Counted from the stretch's first letter, positions 19,677 to 29,651 are shown. The stretch: DNA of 64,000 nucleotides from Microcystis panniformis FACHB-1757 (GCF_001264245.1 NZ_CP011339.1:3286001-3350000); one strand, 5' to 3'. Notes: a model not told the origin generated them from the letters alone. Program-made: numbers and translations.

Positions 19677-20332
19677 TGAGCAACTGGGCGAATGAGATCG
19701 AGGCTGATCTCAACTGGAGAGAAGGAGAACTGGCTGCAATTAAAATTCAAATATTAACGACTGATAGGGTTAAGCATCCTGTAAGGTATGAAGCTCTCTT
19801 GAGAGCTATTACTACTTTGCTATATGCTCACTATGAAGGTTTTTGTAGATTTGCATGGGATTCATACCTCGATACAATTCAAAGGCAAAATATTAAACGC
19901 AATCAATGCCGTGAGGAGGTTATAAAGCTATCGCTAAGGAAGCGCTTTAAAGAACTTGGAGGTGATTTGTCAGCAGATGGAGTTTGGAGCTTTTTTTCCA
20001 ACGAATTGCCAGCTTTAATTAATGAGAATATTGAATTCAATATTCGCTTAGAAGCAGATAGCAATTTAAAGCCTATGCTGCTTAAAAAGAACTCTACAGA
20101 TGCTGGTTTATCATGCTCAATGGTGGATCAACATGAGCTTTTACTTAAGACATTAGTAAGCAGGAGAAATAATATAGCTCATGGGCAGAAAGAAATAATT
20201 CATGATCTGACTGAGTATAACAAGTATGAAAATGCGGCTTTGGAAGCTATGTATGAGCTAGGACTATCTGTAATTGATTGCTTAGATAATCGGAAGTATT
20301 TGAAACCATCAAATCCGCCTAGCTCATCATGA
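19676..20332 (+). CDS. HEPN-domain protein, MAE_28990-like, predicted RNase
   Basis: 218 residues, all-helical, resembling the HEPN_MAE_28990 family first named from Microcystis. The early block VRYEALLRAITTLLYAHYEGF is typical and the catalytic HEPN motif R-x4-H is intact as RRNNIAHG (R164 to H169). HEPN proteins with this motif are commonly metal-independent RNases in toxin-antitoxin, CRISPR and abortive-infection systems. The start ATG at 19676 overlaps the DUF262 stop. The pair is bracketed by degenerate repeats and surrounded by repeat-rich DNA, consistent with an accessory module. Function in the cell is inferred only. Confidence 0.85.
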   Translation: MSNWANEIEADLNWREGELAAIKIQILTTDRVKHPVRYEALLRAITTLLYAHYEGFCRFAWDSYLDTIQRQNIKRNQCREEVIKLSLRKRFKELGGDLSADGVWSFFSNELPALINENIEFNIRLEADSNLKPMLLKKNSTDAGLSCSMVDQHELLLKTLVSRRNNIAHGQKEIIHDLTEYNKYENAALEAMYELGLSVIDCLDNRKYLKPSNPPSSS

Positions 20333-20350
20333 AATCTACGCATTTTAAAT

Positions 20351-20405
20351 AGCCATCGCTGTAGGGTGCGTTCCCTGATGTGGCTCCTACTGCCGCATCG
20401 ATAGT
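20351..20405. repeat. GTAGGGTGCGTTCCC repeat, copy 1
   Basis: About 55 bp beginning AGCCATCGCTGTAGGGTGCG and ending TGCCGCATCGATAG, repeated at 21219-21272 and 22326-22379. The copies surround the DUF29 and FkbM genes. Confidence 0.8.
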
Positions 20406-20606
20406 GATTAAACCGCTGACTCATATCATTTTTCAAAAGTGATGACAGACTTAGTTGATTATTCCAAAGCGTAATTCTCCTCCGAGAGCGGAATCGCAAT
20501 TTCAGATGTTAGTCACGACTATTGAAAATTGGTATCAATTGAAGTAAGGTGGGCAATAGCCACCCTATTGTTGTATGGATGTAAGTTAGACCGCAAGCTC
20601 CAGTTT

Positions 20607-21032
20607 TTAACCAGGGAACCAATCTTCATCAAGAATTTTCTCAATTGTCCAAGGACAGTCAACTGGTAAAGTTAATCCACTTTTGCGGCTCGCTTTTCCC
20701 AGTGCTTTTTGATAACAATAACCAAGCCGTTCTAAGGCATGATTGTAGATTACCTTAGAGCGAAACAGCAAGCTCAATTCCAATCTGAAATTATCTATCT
20801 CGTCTGTCCAGTGGGGTAGGTAGTAAGGATGCTTCCAGTAGGCGTAAAGTAGCAGGTGACTGAGGAGTTGAATAAGAAAGCTTTCTGCTTTGTATTTGCG
20901 TTCATCAACCATTTCCTCTAATTCCTCGGCTAAAGTTTGCCAATCTAAAGTATTGCGATCAGGCGATCGCAGTTTTGCTGCCTGGTCTTGCAGCCAGGCT
21001 ACATAGTCTTTTTCATATAGGGTTTCAGCCAT
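20607..21032 (-). CDS. DUF29 family protein
   Basis: 141 residues from the ATG at 21032, with the DUF29 features: LYEKDYVAWLQDQAAKLR at the start, then ELEEMVDERK, a helical LLSHLLLYAYWK segment and a C-terminal ALGKASRKSGL with DCPWTIEKILDEDW. The frame extends upstream to 21140 but that part is hydrophobic and unlike the family, so it is excluded. DUF29 genes are abundant in cyanobacteria and Microcystis and their role is unknown; a toxin-antitoxin link has been suggested but not shown here. It lies inside the repeat-bracketed segment with the DUF262-HEPN pair. Confidence 0.85.
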   Translation of the reverse strand: MAETLYEKDYVAWLQDQAAKLRSPDRNTLDWQTLAEELEEMVDERKYKAESFLIQLLSHLLLYAYWKHPYYLPHWTDEIDNFRLELSLLFRSKVIYNHALERLGYCYQKALGKASRKSGLTLPVDCPWTIEKILDEDWFPG

Positions 21033-21218
21033 TAATTTTACCTCTATACTAATCTTTTTTTGTCCTATCAAAATATAGATCTCATTGTATAGCTCAAGCA
21101 CCAAGAAAATGCTGGTTATTGAAATATTACATCCCATCATTCAGTCAATAGACCTCTGGTAAAAATCAAAAATTGTTGTTAGGGTTAGTGCGATGCCGAA
21201 GGCACTGCGTAGCAGTAC

Positions 21219-21383
21219 GCCATTGCGGTAGGGTGCGTTCCCTAATCTGGCTCCTAGCTGCCGCACCGATAGAGACCCCACAGTGCGGTATTGGGTTTTA
21301 TTGAGGGGGTGTCGGACCGATGGGGTAGGATAGTAGGACAGAGGAGGAGGCTCGACCGCAGAGAGCGGTATAATTAATATTTA
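21219..21383. repeat. GTAGGGTGCGTTCCC repeat copy 2 joined to the right flanking repeat
   Basis: Bases 21219-21272 match the repeats at 20351 and 22326. They run straight into 21279-21383, the second copy of the 105-bp degenerate repeat at 18324-18429. Upstream, 21153-21185 resembles the inverted form of the sequence before 46248 (AATTGTTGTTAGGGTTAG). Confidence 0.75.
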
Positions 21384-21416
21384 GATGCCTTCATGGCTAA
21401 CTTGAAGTGAGAGTAT

Positions 21417-22289
21417 ATGTTGAAAGGGACTATTTATTTGCATAAGTTCAATTATTTTCTTGGATTGGTTCGAGAGATTGGTGGCTGGGATTTCCTATAC
21501 CGCTATGTAGTACGAGGATTTTATAAGATAACCAAGCTCAACCAGAAAATGGTTCTATTTAATAATGTAGAAATGATTTTGCCGTACGATAGTCGATTCG
21601 GAACGGAAATTTTCCTTAAGGGAAGCAAGTTAGATTGGGGGTCTGAAATTATCCTTCATCGATTCTTAGATATTAATAAAGACTTTATTGATGTTGGAGC
21701 TAATATTGGTTATTATAGTTTACTTGCTGCTCCTTCATCTAATCAGGTTTATGCCTTTGAACCCGATCCGAGAATGGTTGAACACTTAAAGAGAAATCTT
21801 TCCCAGTTTCAAAACTGTCATGTTCTAGAAGAAGCACTTTTTTCCGAGCCTGGCAGTATGGATCTTAATTTGAACTCAATGCCTGAACTAAATTCGCTGG
21901 TTAGGCATAGTCCCCAAGAGAACAAGGTGACAGTCAAGGTAAATACTTTAGACAAATTGATGTCTGATTATCCGTTACTGAGTGTTTCCTGTATCAAAAC
22001 AGATGCTGAAGGAGCAGACTTCGATATACTAATGGGTGGCAAAAATCTTCTAATTCGAGATCAACCTTTGGTATTGTCCGAAATTTATCCAACAACCAAG
22101 CTCCTTGAATTTATTAAATCTATTGAATTTACCTGTTTTGCTTTCGTCAAACCTAAGGAGGAGGATGGAGATAATTCGCGACCAAAATTCATCAAGATTG
22201 AAACAAAACCGACAAACTTTCATATTAAGATGATTTTCTTAGTTCCTAATCGGCTCTTGTCAAGGTTTGAAGAGCTAAAAGATGTCTAA
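21417..22289 (+). CDS. FkbM family SAM-dependent methyltransferase
   Basis: 290 residues with the Rossmann motif I FIDVGANIGYYS, motif VYAFEPDPRM for the ribose-binding acid, and the FkbM-type KTDAEGADFDILMGG in the C-terminal half. FkbM enzymes usually O-methylate sugars or secondary metabolites; the substrate here is unknown. It stands alone between copies of the GTAGGGTGCG repeat, without sugar-modification genes beside it, suggesting an isolated accessory gene. Confidence 0.88.
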   Translation: MLKGTIYLHKFNYFLGLVREIGGWDFLYRYVVRGFYKITKLNQKMVLFNNVEMILPYDSRFGTEIFLKGSKLDWGSEIILHRFLDINKDFIDVGANIGYYSLLAAPSSNQVYAFEPDPRMVEHLKRNLSQFQNCHVLEEALFSEPGSMDLNLNSMPELNSLVRHSPQENKVTVKVNTLDKLMSDYPLLSVSCIKTDAEGADFDILMGGKNLLIRDQPLVLSEIYPTTKLLEFIKSIEFTCFAFVKPKEEDGDNSRPKFIKIETKPTNFHIKMIFLVPNRLLSRFEELKDV

Positions 22290-22325
22290 CACTTCGTCGC
22301 TGCGGACGGAACAGAGCTTATTCCT

Positions 22326-22397
22326 AGCCATCGCTGTAGGGTGCGTTCCCTAATCTAGCTGCTACTGCCGCACCGATAGATTTTTGGGAACGCACCA
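22326..22397. repeat. GTAGGGTGCGTTCCC repeat, copy 3
   Basis: This copy ends with TTTTTGGGAACGCACC, the inverse of its own GGGTGCGTTCCC start, so the whole could fold as a long hairpin or be a small MITE. Confidence 0.75.
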
Positions 22398-22494
22398 TGC
22401 TAATTCATTCGAGCAAGTGATTACAAGCTATAGTTAGTAAAAGTATAGTCAAATATAGACAGACTGAATTCCATTTCAGAAATTCCCTTCACTT

Positions 22495-23718
22495 TTACTT
22501 CGAGAGATTGATTCTCCTTGGGTGAACTACGCACCTCTCTATCCCATAGCGGTTAAACGCATTTGGGAATGCTTTTCGCAAAATATTGTAGGAACCCATG
22601 ACATCAGATTGAACCAGAATCCCCTTATCTGTACGATATAACCCTCGCGAAATTCTTTTTCCTGAAAACACTGGCTTTTCAGTTATCTTTCCATAAACGG
22701 GGAGAGGATCGTCATTCAAAAAATTAGAAGCTGAGGTATAGGATTCTTCTTGAAGAATCACAGAGATTCCTTCTAATTGACATTTATAACTAATCATCTC
22801 AATTAATCGAGCATGAGGGATGGTCACAAATTTTTGATTGTTGACTTTTCCTAAGTTCACTTCTTGTTTCCAACCGTGATTTTTCCCAATTACTAAAGTT
22901 GTTATCTCTTGCTCAACTAAGAGATTTACTAAATAACGACTAGCCTGATGAAGATAATCATCTACTTTCTGATTACGGCAACGGGTTAAACGGCGAATCC
23001 TCTGGGAACTTTGACGATTACCTTTTAACAGAGATTGTAACTTAGCTCGACGTTGGTTATAAAATTGATTCAGGCTTTTTAACGGTCTGCCATTAATCAA
23101 CAAAGGGATAAAGTCCGGTTGATTTGAAGTTACAGCCATCAAATTATCTATGCCTAAATCTATCGCAGCTATCTTTTCATTAGGAGCTAAGAACTGTTCG
23201 GTTTTCTCATAAATTACCTCGATTACATAACAATCACATTTAGGAACTATTCTGACTTCTGCTATGCGCTCCGCCACTCTTGTCGGCAAGGCAATTGAAG
23301 TACCTTATAGTTTGACTAACCCTTGCCTAAGACCTACTTTGCTTATAGCTTGAATCGTGTAAACTAAGAGATTTCGTCCTTTTTTTGGCTCCTTATAGCC
23401 AGGGATTTTGGGTTTTCCCAGAAATTTATCGGGGTGACTTTTAAACTCCGATGCAGCGGCAAAAAATGATTGCCAGTTCCGGTCTAATCCTCTTAAAACT
23501 TGTTGGGAAACTTTAGCGGGTAAAGCTTGATACTGTTCTGTCTTTTTCATGAGAGAGGCCATCTGATTATAGGTCAAATAGCCATGACCATAAATGAAGT
23601 TTTGTCGGATTAAATAATTGGCTGAGTTGTAAAGATTTTTAGACTGCCAAGATAAATTATCTATCTCAGCCCAAAATCTATGTCCTTTCTTGATAATGTG
23701 TCTTTCTGCTACTAACAT
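22495..23718 (-). pseudogene. tnpB: TnpB (RNA-guided nuclease family) with an in-frame stop
   Basis: One frame of about 407 codons with a TAA at 23305-23307 near the middle. The N-terminal part is the TnpB helical region. After the stop come the RuvC parts: AAIDLGIDN (first Asp), LVIGKNHGWKQEVNLGKVN, QEESYTSAS (probable shifted Glu) and SDVMGSYNI (last Asp). The CxxC zinc-ribbon cysteines usual in TnpB are absent. It starts 2 bp after the end of the TnpA remnant. The ochre codon is not in a homopolymer run, so it is probably a true mutation; reinitiation at TTG 23289 could still give the RuvC part. Confidence 0.82.
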
Positions 23719-23720
23719 TA

Positions 23721-23894
23721 TTATCCGTTGTCTTTTAACTCAGCGTCGGGTTTTGAATGGTTGTCATCCGTTATGATAATTGTACGAGAAGGCAATTGAT
23801 AACCTGTTAAATTCCCTTGTTTCCACCACCTCCAAGCCGTTCGATAACTTATTCCTGTTTTTTTTGCATAGTCTGATAGTTTTGTCTGTACATA
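23721..23894 (-). pseudogene. IS607 TnpA remnant, HTH domain only
   Basis: The minus strand encodes LSDYAKKTGISYRTAWRWWK followed by QGNLTGYQLPSRTIIIT, the MerR-like DNA-binding head of IS607 serine recombinases. It ends at 23721 without any catalytic domain, and no normal start codon remains in frame. About 57 codons are left of the expected 190-200. Confidence 0.75.
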
Positions 23895-24408
23895 TTACCA
23901 TGAATGACTATATATGACTATATTTGTATTGAAACTTTACAATACTTTAGAAGGTCATAATCTGAGATTTATTAAACTTCTGAAATTGTAGAGTGAGCAA
24001 GGAATCAAGTTCTTTTTTTTCTATGTTTCCGATGAGAATCATTCAGACAGAAAATCCCAACTATGGCACTGGTAATCCCGCTCGGACAAGCTGAAAAAGT
24101 TTAAGGGTTTTGAGTCCCTCGGATCGATTTCTCAACGTTTATTTCTAGCACTTTTTTAACCAAAAAAGTGCCAAAAACCTTTTTTAGCAAGGATTGCACT
24201 GATATTCAGCCAACCCTATTTATTTTCTGGCTGACCTTGTACCCATGTTAGTAAATCGGGTTATAGCGTTTCCCAATCTCATGAGGTACACCAAAATCTT
24301 AACTCCTGACTCCTGACTCCTGACTCCTCAAAACCTAAGACTCTGTACCTCACAACTAGGGGAATTGCTATATTATAGATAGTTTTTGGCCGTTAGCAAT
24401 TATAGCTC
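23895..24408. other. Repeat-rich gap
   Basis: Contains a GCACTTTTTT/AAAAAAGTGC palindrome (24148-24171), a MITE (24262-24372) whose middle is CTGACTCCT repeats, and no supported gene. Confidence 0.6.
24262..24372. mobile_element. MITE with GAGGTAC-ended arms
   Basis: 111 bp with 28-bp imperfect inverted arms: TATAGCGTTTCCCAATCTCA at the left edge, complement of TATAGCAATTCCCCTAGTTG at the right, each ending inward with TGAGGTAC. About 20 of 28 arm positions agree. The inside holds tandem CTGACTCCT units. Confidence 0.65.
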
Positions 24409-25914
24409 TCAAAAGGGGGTGGGAATGATTAGGTCAATTTTAGTTTCGGTCTGAGGATGACGAAAAGATAATTGTTTAGCGTGTAGGTATAAACGGTCGG
24501 ACTGCTTACCATTATACAAGCGATCGCCTAAAATTCCTATCCCTAATCCCTGTTGACTATGAACACGAATTTGATGGGTTCTTCCCGTGTAGGGAATAAA
24601 TTCGAGGCGAGAATAATTGCCTTCTTTACCGACAACTTTAAAATAGGTTTGACTAGCTTTTCCCCTTTGCCAATCCACAGTTTGATAGGGTCGATTTTGC
24701 GGATTTCCCCAGAGAGGTAGGTCAATTATACCTGATTCTCGCTCAATAATTTCTGATAATATAGCTTCATAGATTTTCTCCACTTCTCGCCGTTGAAATT
24801 GTTGGGATAAACAACGATAAATATCTAAACTTTTAGCTAGTAATAATATACCCGAAGTTTCTCGATCTAAACGATGAACGGGAATGAGATTTTTCCCTTG
24901 ACGACGAAAACGATTAACCACAGCATCTTGACTATCTTGATAACGTCCTGTTACCGATAATAATCCTGGGGGTTTATTAATAGCAATTATTCCCTCATCT
25001 TCGTAGATAATTTCTAGGGATGAACGTAAACCAGAGAGTAAAAAACCCATGAGAGGTTGACATCTTTCTTGACAAGCGCCATAAAATTCTCCCTGTTTTC
25101 TATCTCGATTCGATTCTCCCCACCAAAATTCGGCCATGGCGATGGGTTTTAATCCTTTCATGGCGGCATAATTTAATAATTTTGGGGCGCAACATTCCCC
25201 TGTTCCCGTCGGTAACAAATTACTACCCATCAATTTAGCCAAGGAGAGAGATTGTCCAGAAAAGTTATTTAAACAGTAGGATTGATACAGCAATTCCTGT
25301 AACTGTTTGGAGAGGTTCCTACGCTGTTGCTTAAGTTCAATAATTCTCTGATTGGCGAAGTTTATTTTCTCAATTAAGGGTTCTAAAACTTGTTTTTGTT
25401 CCTGTTTTAATTGCTTTCTTGCTCTTTTTTCCTGACGACTGAGATTATTTAACTTTTCTAATTCTTCTGGTTTTAAATTACCTAAATTTCTTAATCTATC
25501 TCGTTCCTGTTTATGGTTTTGATGTTGTTGCTGTAAAGCTTGGATTTTGCGCTCAAAATTTGCTTGATTGAGTCGATATAAATTATGTTCTGGGATTGAT
25601 TGCAGGGTGATAATTTCCTGTTTAATTGTTTCTAAAAGTTGCAAAACTCGCTTTTCTTCCAGCACAATTTTTTCTCTCCCCACTAGGGACGGAACCCAGC
25701 CAGTAGCTTCTCCCTGTCCAGAAAAAGCTTTTAAAATTTCTATTTCGCCAGCAGCATTTTCTCCTAACAAAATGCCATACATTTTACCTTCAGGATTGGT
25801 GATAGTTGTCATCAAATCTTGGGCGATTTTTTCAGCCAAAAGAGTGCGGGGCAAGCGCAATAACTCGCCCGTTTCGGGACAAATTCCTTGATAATAATAG
25901 GTAACTTCCTTCAC
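24409..25914 (-). CDS. RluA-type pseudouridine synthase with long N-terminal extension
   Basis: The C-terminal part (about residues 290-501) is an RluA-family RNA pseudouridine synthase: INKPPGLLSVTGR, the catalytic HRLDRETSGILL and the RTHQIRVH motif. The preceding 290 residues hold a cysteine-bearing segment (GTGECCAPKLLNYAAMKG and YGACQERCQPLMGFLLSGL) and a long Glu/Gln/Lys-rich coiled coil between about residues 115 and 210. This two-part layout is known in a distinct bacterial RluA subgroup; the target uridine is unknown. The frame is intact. It lies downstream of sufS with a 33-bp gap, but a functional link is not evident. Confidence 0.86.
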   Translation of the reverse strand: MKEVTYYYQGICPETGELLRLPRTLLAEKIAQDLMTTITNPEGKMYGILLGENAAGEIEILKAFSGQGEATGWVPSLVGREKIVLEEKRVLQLLETIKQEIITLQSIPEHNLYRLNQANFERKIQALQQQHQNHKQERDRLRNLGNLKPEELEKLNNLSRQEKRARKQLKQEQKQVLEPLIEKINFANQRIIELKQQRRNLSKQLQELLYQSYCLNNFSGQSLSLAKLMGSNLLPTGTGECCAPKLLNYAAMKGLKPIAMAEFWWGESNRDRKQGEFYGACQERCQPLMGFLLSGLRSSLEIIYEDEGIIAINKPPGLLSVTGRYQDSQDAVVNRFRRQGKNLIPVHRLDRETSGILLLAKSLDIYRCLSQQFQRREVEKIYEAILSEIIERESGIIDLPLWGNPQNRPYQTVDWQRGKASQTYFKVVGKEGNYSRLEFIPYTGRTHQIRVHSQQGLGIGILGDRLYNGKQSDRLYLHAKQLSFRHPQTETKIDLIIPTPF

Positions 25915-25947
25915 TCTTTAAGAACAGGAAAAGGGCTAGAAATCCCC

Positions 25948-27210
25948 CTAAGAAAAACAATTGGCAAAGAAATCGATAGTTTCCTGTAGGGCGACAATAA
26001 AGCTATCAATTTCTTCGCGGGTATTATAAAAATATAGACTTGCCCGCGCGCTGCCAGAAGCATCAAAAAGGCGGTGTAGAGGTTGGGTACAGTGATGACC
26101 AGAACGAATAGCGATTCCTTCGTGGTCTAATAAAGTGGCTAAATCACTAGCATGAATCCCTTCCACATTAAAGGCGGCTAAACTAGCCCGACCTTGGCCC
26201 GTTAAACTAGGTGGCGGCCCGTAAATTCTTAAACCCTCAATTTCTCCTAATTTTTTGAACAAATGGGCGGTTAATTCTTCTTCGTAGGCATGAATATTAT
26301 CCATCCCTAAACCCATTAAATATTCTACCGCAGCACCGAGGGCAATCGCTTCGCCAATAGCGGGGGTTCCGGCTTCAAATTTGTGGGGCAGTTCGGCACA
26401 GGTAAAATGGTCTAAATAGACTTCTGCAATCATTTCGCCACCACCAAAAAAGGGCGGCATTGCCTCTAAAATCGCCTCTTTGCCATACAAAAATCCAATA
26501 CCGGTGGGGGCGCACATTTTATGACCACTAGCCACCAACCAATCACAATCTATGGACTGCACATCAAGGGCCAAATGGGGGACACTTTGACAGGCATCAA
26601 TTAATACTTTCGCCCCGACTTGATGGGCAAGGCTGACTATTTCGGCTACGGGATTAATACAGCCTAATGTATTGGAAACATGAAGGACAGCAACTAATTT
26701 AGTTTTGTCCGATAACAAGGATTTATATTGTTCTAAATCAAAGCTTTCTTCACTGGTTAACTGCACATATTTAATCACTGCCCCCGTCTTTTGGCAGACA
26801 ATTTGCCAGGGGATTAAATTACTGTGGTGTTCCATCACCGAGAGAATAATTTCATCCCCTGCTTTTAGGGTATTTAATGCCCAACTGTAGGCGACTAAAT
26901 TAATCGCTTCCGTGGCGTTGCGAGTATAGACAATTTCCTGACGAGAAGCGGCGTTAATAAACCTAGCCACCTTATCTCTGGCCCCTTCGTAGGCTTCCGT
27001 TGCCCGGACACTTAAAGTATGCGCCCCCCGATGCACATTAGCGTTATCTTTTTCGTAATAGTTTCGCAGGGTTTCTAATACTTGAATCGGTTTTTGGGAA
27101 GTGGCGGCACTATCGAGATAGATAAGGGGTTTATCGTGTACGGTTTGATGGAGGATAGGGAAATCGGCGCGGACTTTTTGGGCGAGGGTTTTTTCTTGGA
27201 TAATTGTCAT
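25948..27210 (-). CDS. sufS: Cysteine desulfurase SufS
   Basis: PLP enzyme that takes sulfur from cysteine for Fe-S cluster assembly. The 420-residue protein has [12 protein letters not shown], the PLP lysine in [15 protein letters not shown], and the active-site cysteine in [14 protein letters not shown], the group II (SufS-type) context. It is the last gene of sufBCDS and starts 55 bp after the end of sufD. Length is normal. Confidence 0.97.
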   Translation of the reverse strand: MTIIQEKTLAQKVRADFPILHQTVHDKPLIYLDSAATSQKPIQVLETLRNYYEKDNANVHRGAHTLSVRATEAYEGARDKVARFINAASRQEIVYTRNATEAINLVAYSWALNTLKAGDEIILSVMEHHSNLIPWQIVCQKTGAVIKYVQLTSEESFDLEQYKSLLSDKTKLVAVLHVSNTLGCINPVAEIVSLAHQVGAKVLIDACQSVPHLALDVQSIDCDWLVASGHKMCAPTGIGFLYGKEAILEAMPPFFGGGEMIAEVYLDHFTCAELPHKFEAGTPAIGEAIALGAAVEYLMGLGMDNIHAYEEELTAHLFKKLGEIEGLRIYGPPPSLTGQGRASLAAFNVEGIHASDLATLLDHEGIAIRSGHHCTQPLHRLFDASGSARASLYFYNTREEIDSFIVALQETIDFFANCFS

Positions 27211-27265
27211 TTTAGTCAGGAGTCAGAGGGGTACTTTGGGCAGGTTGACACCCACCCCGGTAGAG

Positions 27266-28590
27266 TTATTCCACACTGCGACAGGCGACACATTGCCCCA
27301 ATCTTTGGCGGAGGGATTCTAGAGGAATTTTAGCTAAAATCTCGGACGAGAAAGCATCAATTAACAAACTGCGGGCGGTGTCGGCGCTTAAGCCCCGGCT
27401 TTGCAGATAGAATAAATCATCGGCTTCCAGTTGGCTAATGGTTGCCCCGTGGGAACATTTGACGTTATCGGCGGTAATTTGTAATTCCGGTTTGGTGTTG
27501 ACTCGTGCCTTGTTAGAAATTAACAAATTCCGATTTAACTGGGAGGCGTTGGTTAATTGGGCAGGTTTGGGAACAAACACTTTACCATTAAAGATGGCGT
27601 GAGCGCTACCATCAACGATACATTTATGCAGTTGGTTGCTGATGCCGTGGGGTGGTTGAGATAGATGGCGCTGTGGGTATCGGCGGTTTGTTGTCCGGTA
27701 ATCATGGCTAATCCGTGCAGATTTGTCTCGGTTTGTTCTCCTTTTTGCAGGATATCGAGGTTATGACGGCAGAGTTTAGCGCCTAGATTTATCTCGTTGA
27801 GAGTGTAACGGCTATCGCGTCCTTGTTCAATTATCGTGCGTCCGATGTGAAAACCATCTCCCGATTCCCGTTGTACTCTGGTATGGATGACTTCGGCGTT
27901 GGCTTCGAGGTAAATTTCTGTGACAGCGTTGGTGAAATAAGAGTAATTTACAGGTAAATCGGAGCAATGTTCGGCTAAAGCTCCGTAATTCTCGATAATA
28001 TTGACACTGGCTCCCGTTTCCGCCACGATTAGGCTATGGGGCTGATAAAAGCGGGGAATTTCCTCCACAACGGTGATAAATAGGAGATGTATGGGAGTTG
28101 TGACGACAGTGTTAGCGGTGACGTGAATTACTGCGACATCGCTTAAACCAGCTTGGTTGAGTGCGGTAAAAAATTCGGGTGTTTTTTCTTTCCCTAGATA
28201 GTTGACAAGAACATCTTTTTGTGCATTGGCGAGATTGCTGACGCTGACACCGGGGGGTAAAGCGGAGATATCGGACAATTCGGGCTGATAAATGCCGTTA
28301 ACGAAGACTAAACGGCTGTTTTTGGCTTCGGGCAGTAAAAAAACAGCTAGGGCATTTTTATCGATTGTAACGGTTTGGGGGGCGCGAAAATCGATCGCCC
28401 ATAGTTGACTTAAATCGGTGCATTGCCATTCTTCGTCTTTTTTGCCCGGAATGGCTAATTCCTGAGCTTTACTGGCTCCCGATTCTCTTAATTCGAGAAT
28501 TTTACCGTTATCGATGGTGGGAACCGTTTCGCGAGACAATTTTAACAATAATTCTCCTGATTGTTCAGGTTTCGTGATTATGGCTGTCAT
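27266..28590 (-). CDS. sufD: Fe-S assembly protein SufD, frame broken by one base
   Basis: Scaffold partner of SufB and SufC. The first 300 or so residues read normally up to IYLNHP; the frame is then lost and resumes as KVFVPKPAQLTN to the end at 27266. One more base in the G-run at 27649-27652 (plus strand) restores NHPHGISNQLHKCIVDGSAH, the conserved SufD core, and a protein of about 441 residues. As SUF is essential in cyanobacteria and the other three genes are intact, a base missed in sequencing is more likely than a null mutation. Confidence 0.9.
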
Positions 28591-28610
28591 TGGTAGGAGG
28601 GGGTTGGGGT

Positions 28611-28812
28611 GTGGGGTAGTGGGGTAGTGGGGTGTAGGGTGTGGGGTAGTGGGGTAGTGGGGTAGTGGGGTAGTGGGGTAGTGGGGTAGTGGAGCATTTG
28701 GCTGAAATTTCCCTAAACCCCTAAATCCCTATCACCCTATCTCCCGACTCCTGAATACTGACTCCTGAATACTGACTCCTGAATACTGATAACTGATAAC
28801 TGATAACTGATG
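28611..28812. repeat. GGGGTAGT tandem array plus GACTCCTGAATACT and period-7 repeats
   Basis: Bases 28611-28692 are tandem GGGGTAGT octamers with some variants. Bases 28745-28783 are three GACTCCTGAATACT units, followed by about four CTGATAA heptamers to 28812. All lie in the sufC-sufD gap. Confidence 0.9.
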
Positions 28813-28813
28813 A

Positions 28814-29584
28814 TTATTTAACGGCTAATACTTGTTCATCGAGGAAATCGTAGCCAGTTCTTTCTAATTCGAGAGCTAATTCTTTACCGCCACTGGTGAC
28901 AATGCGTCCATCGTACATAACATGAATAACATCGGGTTCAATGTAGTTGAGCAGACGCTGATAGTGAGTGATAAGTAAAAAAGCGTTATCGGGAGTAGCT
29001 AAGTGATTGACTCCCTGGGCAACAATTCGCAAAGCATCGATGTCTAAACCGGAGTCAATTTCATCGAGAATTCCTAAAGTAGGTTCTAATAAGGCCATTT
29101 GTAGAATTTCATTACGTTTTTTCTCACCACCGGAGAAACCTTCGTTTAAACTTCTGCCAAGAAAGCTAGGATTCATCTGGACAACTTCTAGTTTTTTCTC
29201 GACTAATTCCTCAAAGTCAAAACTATCTAATTCTTCCGAGCCTAGATATTTTTGTCGGGCATTGTAGGCAACGCGAAGAAAATCGAGGTTACTAACGCCG
29301 GGGATTTCTAGGGGATATTGGAATGCGAGAAAGATACCCATAAGCGCTCGTTCATCGGGTTCTTTGTCTAAAAGATTTTCACCTTTATAAATTATTTCTC
29401 CCCCAGTTACTTCATAATCGGGATGTCCGGCGATTACTTTGGAAAAGGTGCTTTTCCCTGAGCCATTGCGTCCCATAATTGCGTGGGTTTCCCCTGCTTT
29501 AATTTCGAGGTTAACTCCTTTAAGAATCTGGTTTCCATCAATACTAGCGGTCAGATTTTTTACCGATAAAATTACTTCACTCAT
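28814..29584 (-). CDS. sufC: SUF system ATPase SufC
   Basis: ABC-type ATPase energising the SufBCD scaffold in the cytoplasm; it has no membrane part. The 256-residue protein shows Walker [10 protein letters not shown], the SufC-type signature [15 protein letters not shown] and Walker [15 protein letters not shown]. It lies between sufB and sufD, separated from both by repeat DNA. The frame is intact and length normal. Confidence 0.97.
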   Translation of the reverse strand: MSEVILSVKNLTASIDGNQILKGVNLEIKAGETHAIMGRNGSGKSTFSKVIAGHPDYEVTGGEIIYKGENLLDKEPDERALMGIFLAFQYPLEIPGVSNLDFLRVAYNARQKYLGSEELDSFDFEELVEKKLEVVQMNPSFLGRSLNEGFSGGEKKRNEILQMALLEPTLGILDEIDSGLDIDALRIVAQGVNHLATPDNAFLLITHYQRLLNYIEPDVIHVMYDGRIVTSGGKELALELERTGYDFLDEQVLAVK

Positions 29585-29651
29585 GGGATGTTTTTCTAGA
29601 ACAAAAATATTAGTTTTTGGGGTTGACGGCGAATCATCAATTGATGGATAA

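Larger units (their letters stand above)
22440..23930 (-). mobile_element. IS607-type relic
   Basis: Order on the minus strand: an HTH-only remnant of a serine-recombinase TnpA, then tnpB. Subterminal ATAGTCA/ATATAGTCA-type repeats occur near both sides (about 22450-22460 and 23905-23930). Exact ends are not fixed: IS607 elements lack inverted repeats. The catalytic recombinase domain is missing, so the element cannot move on its own. Confidence 0.6.
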
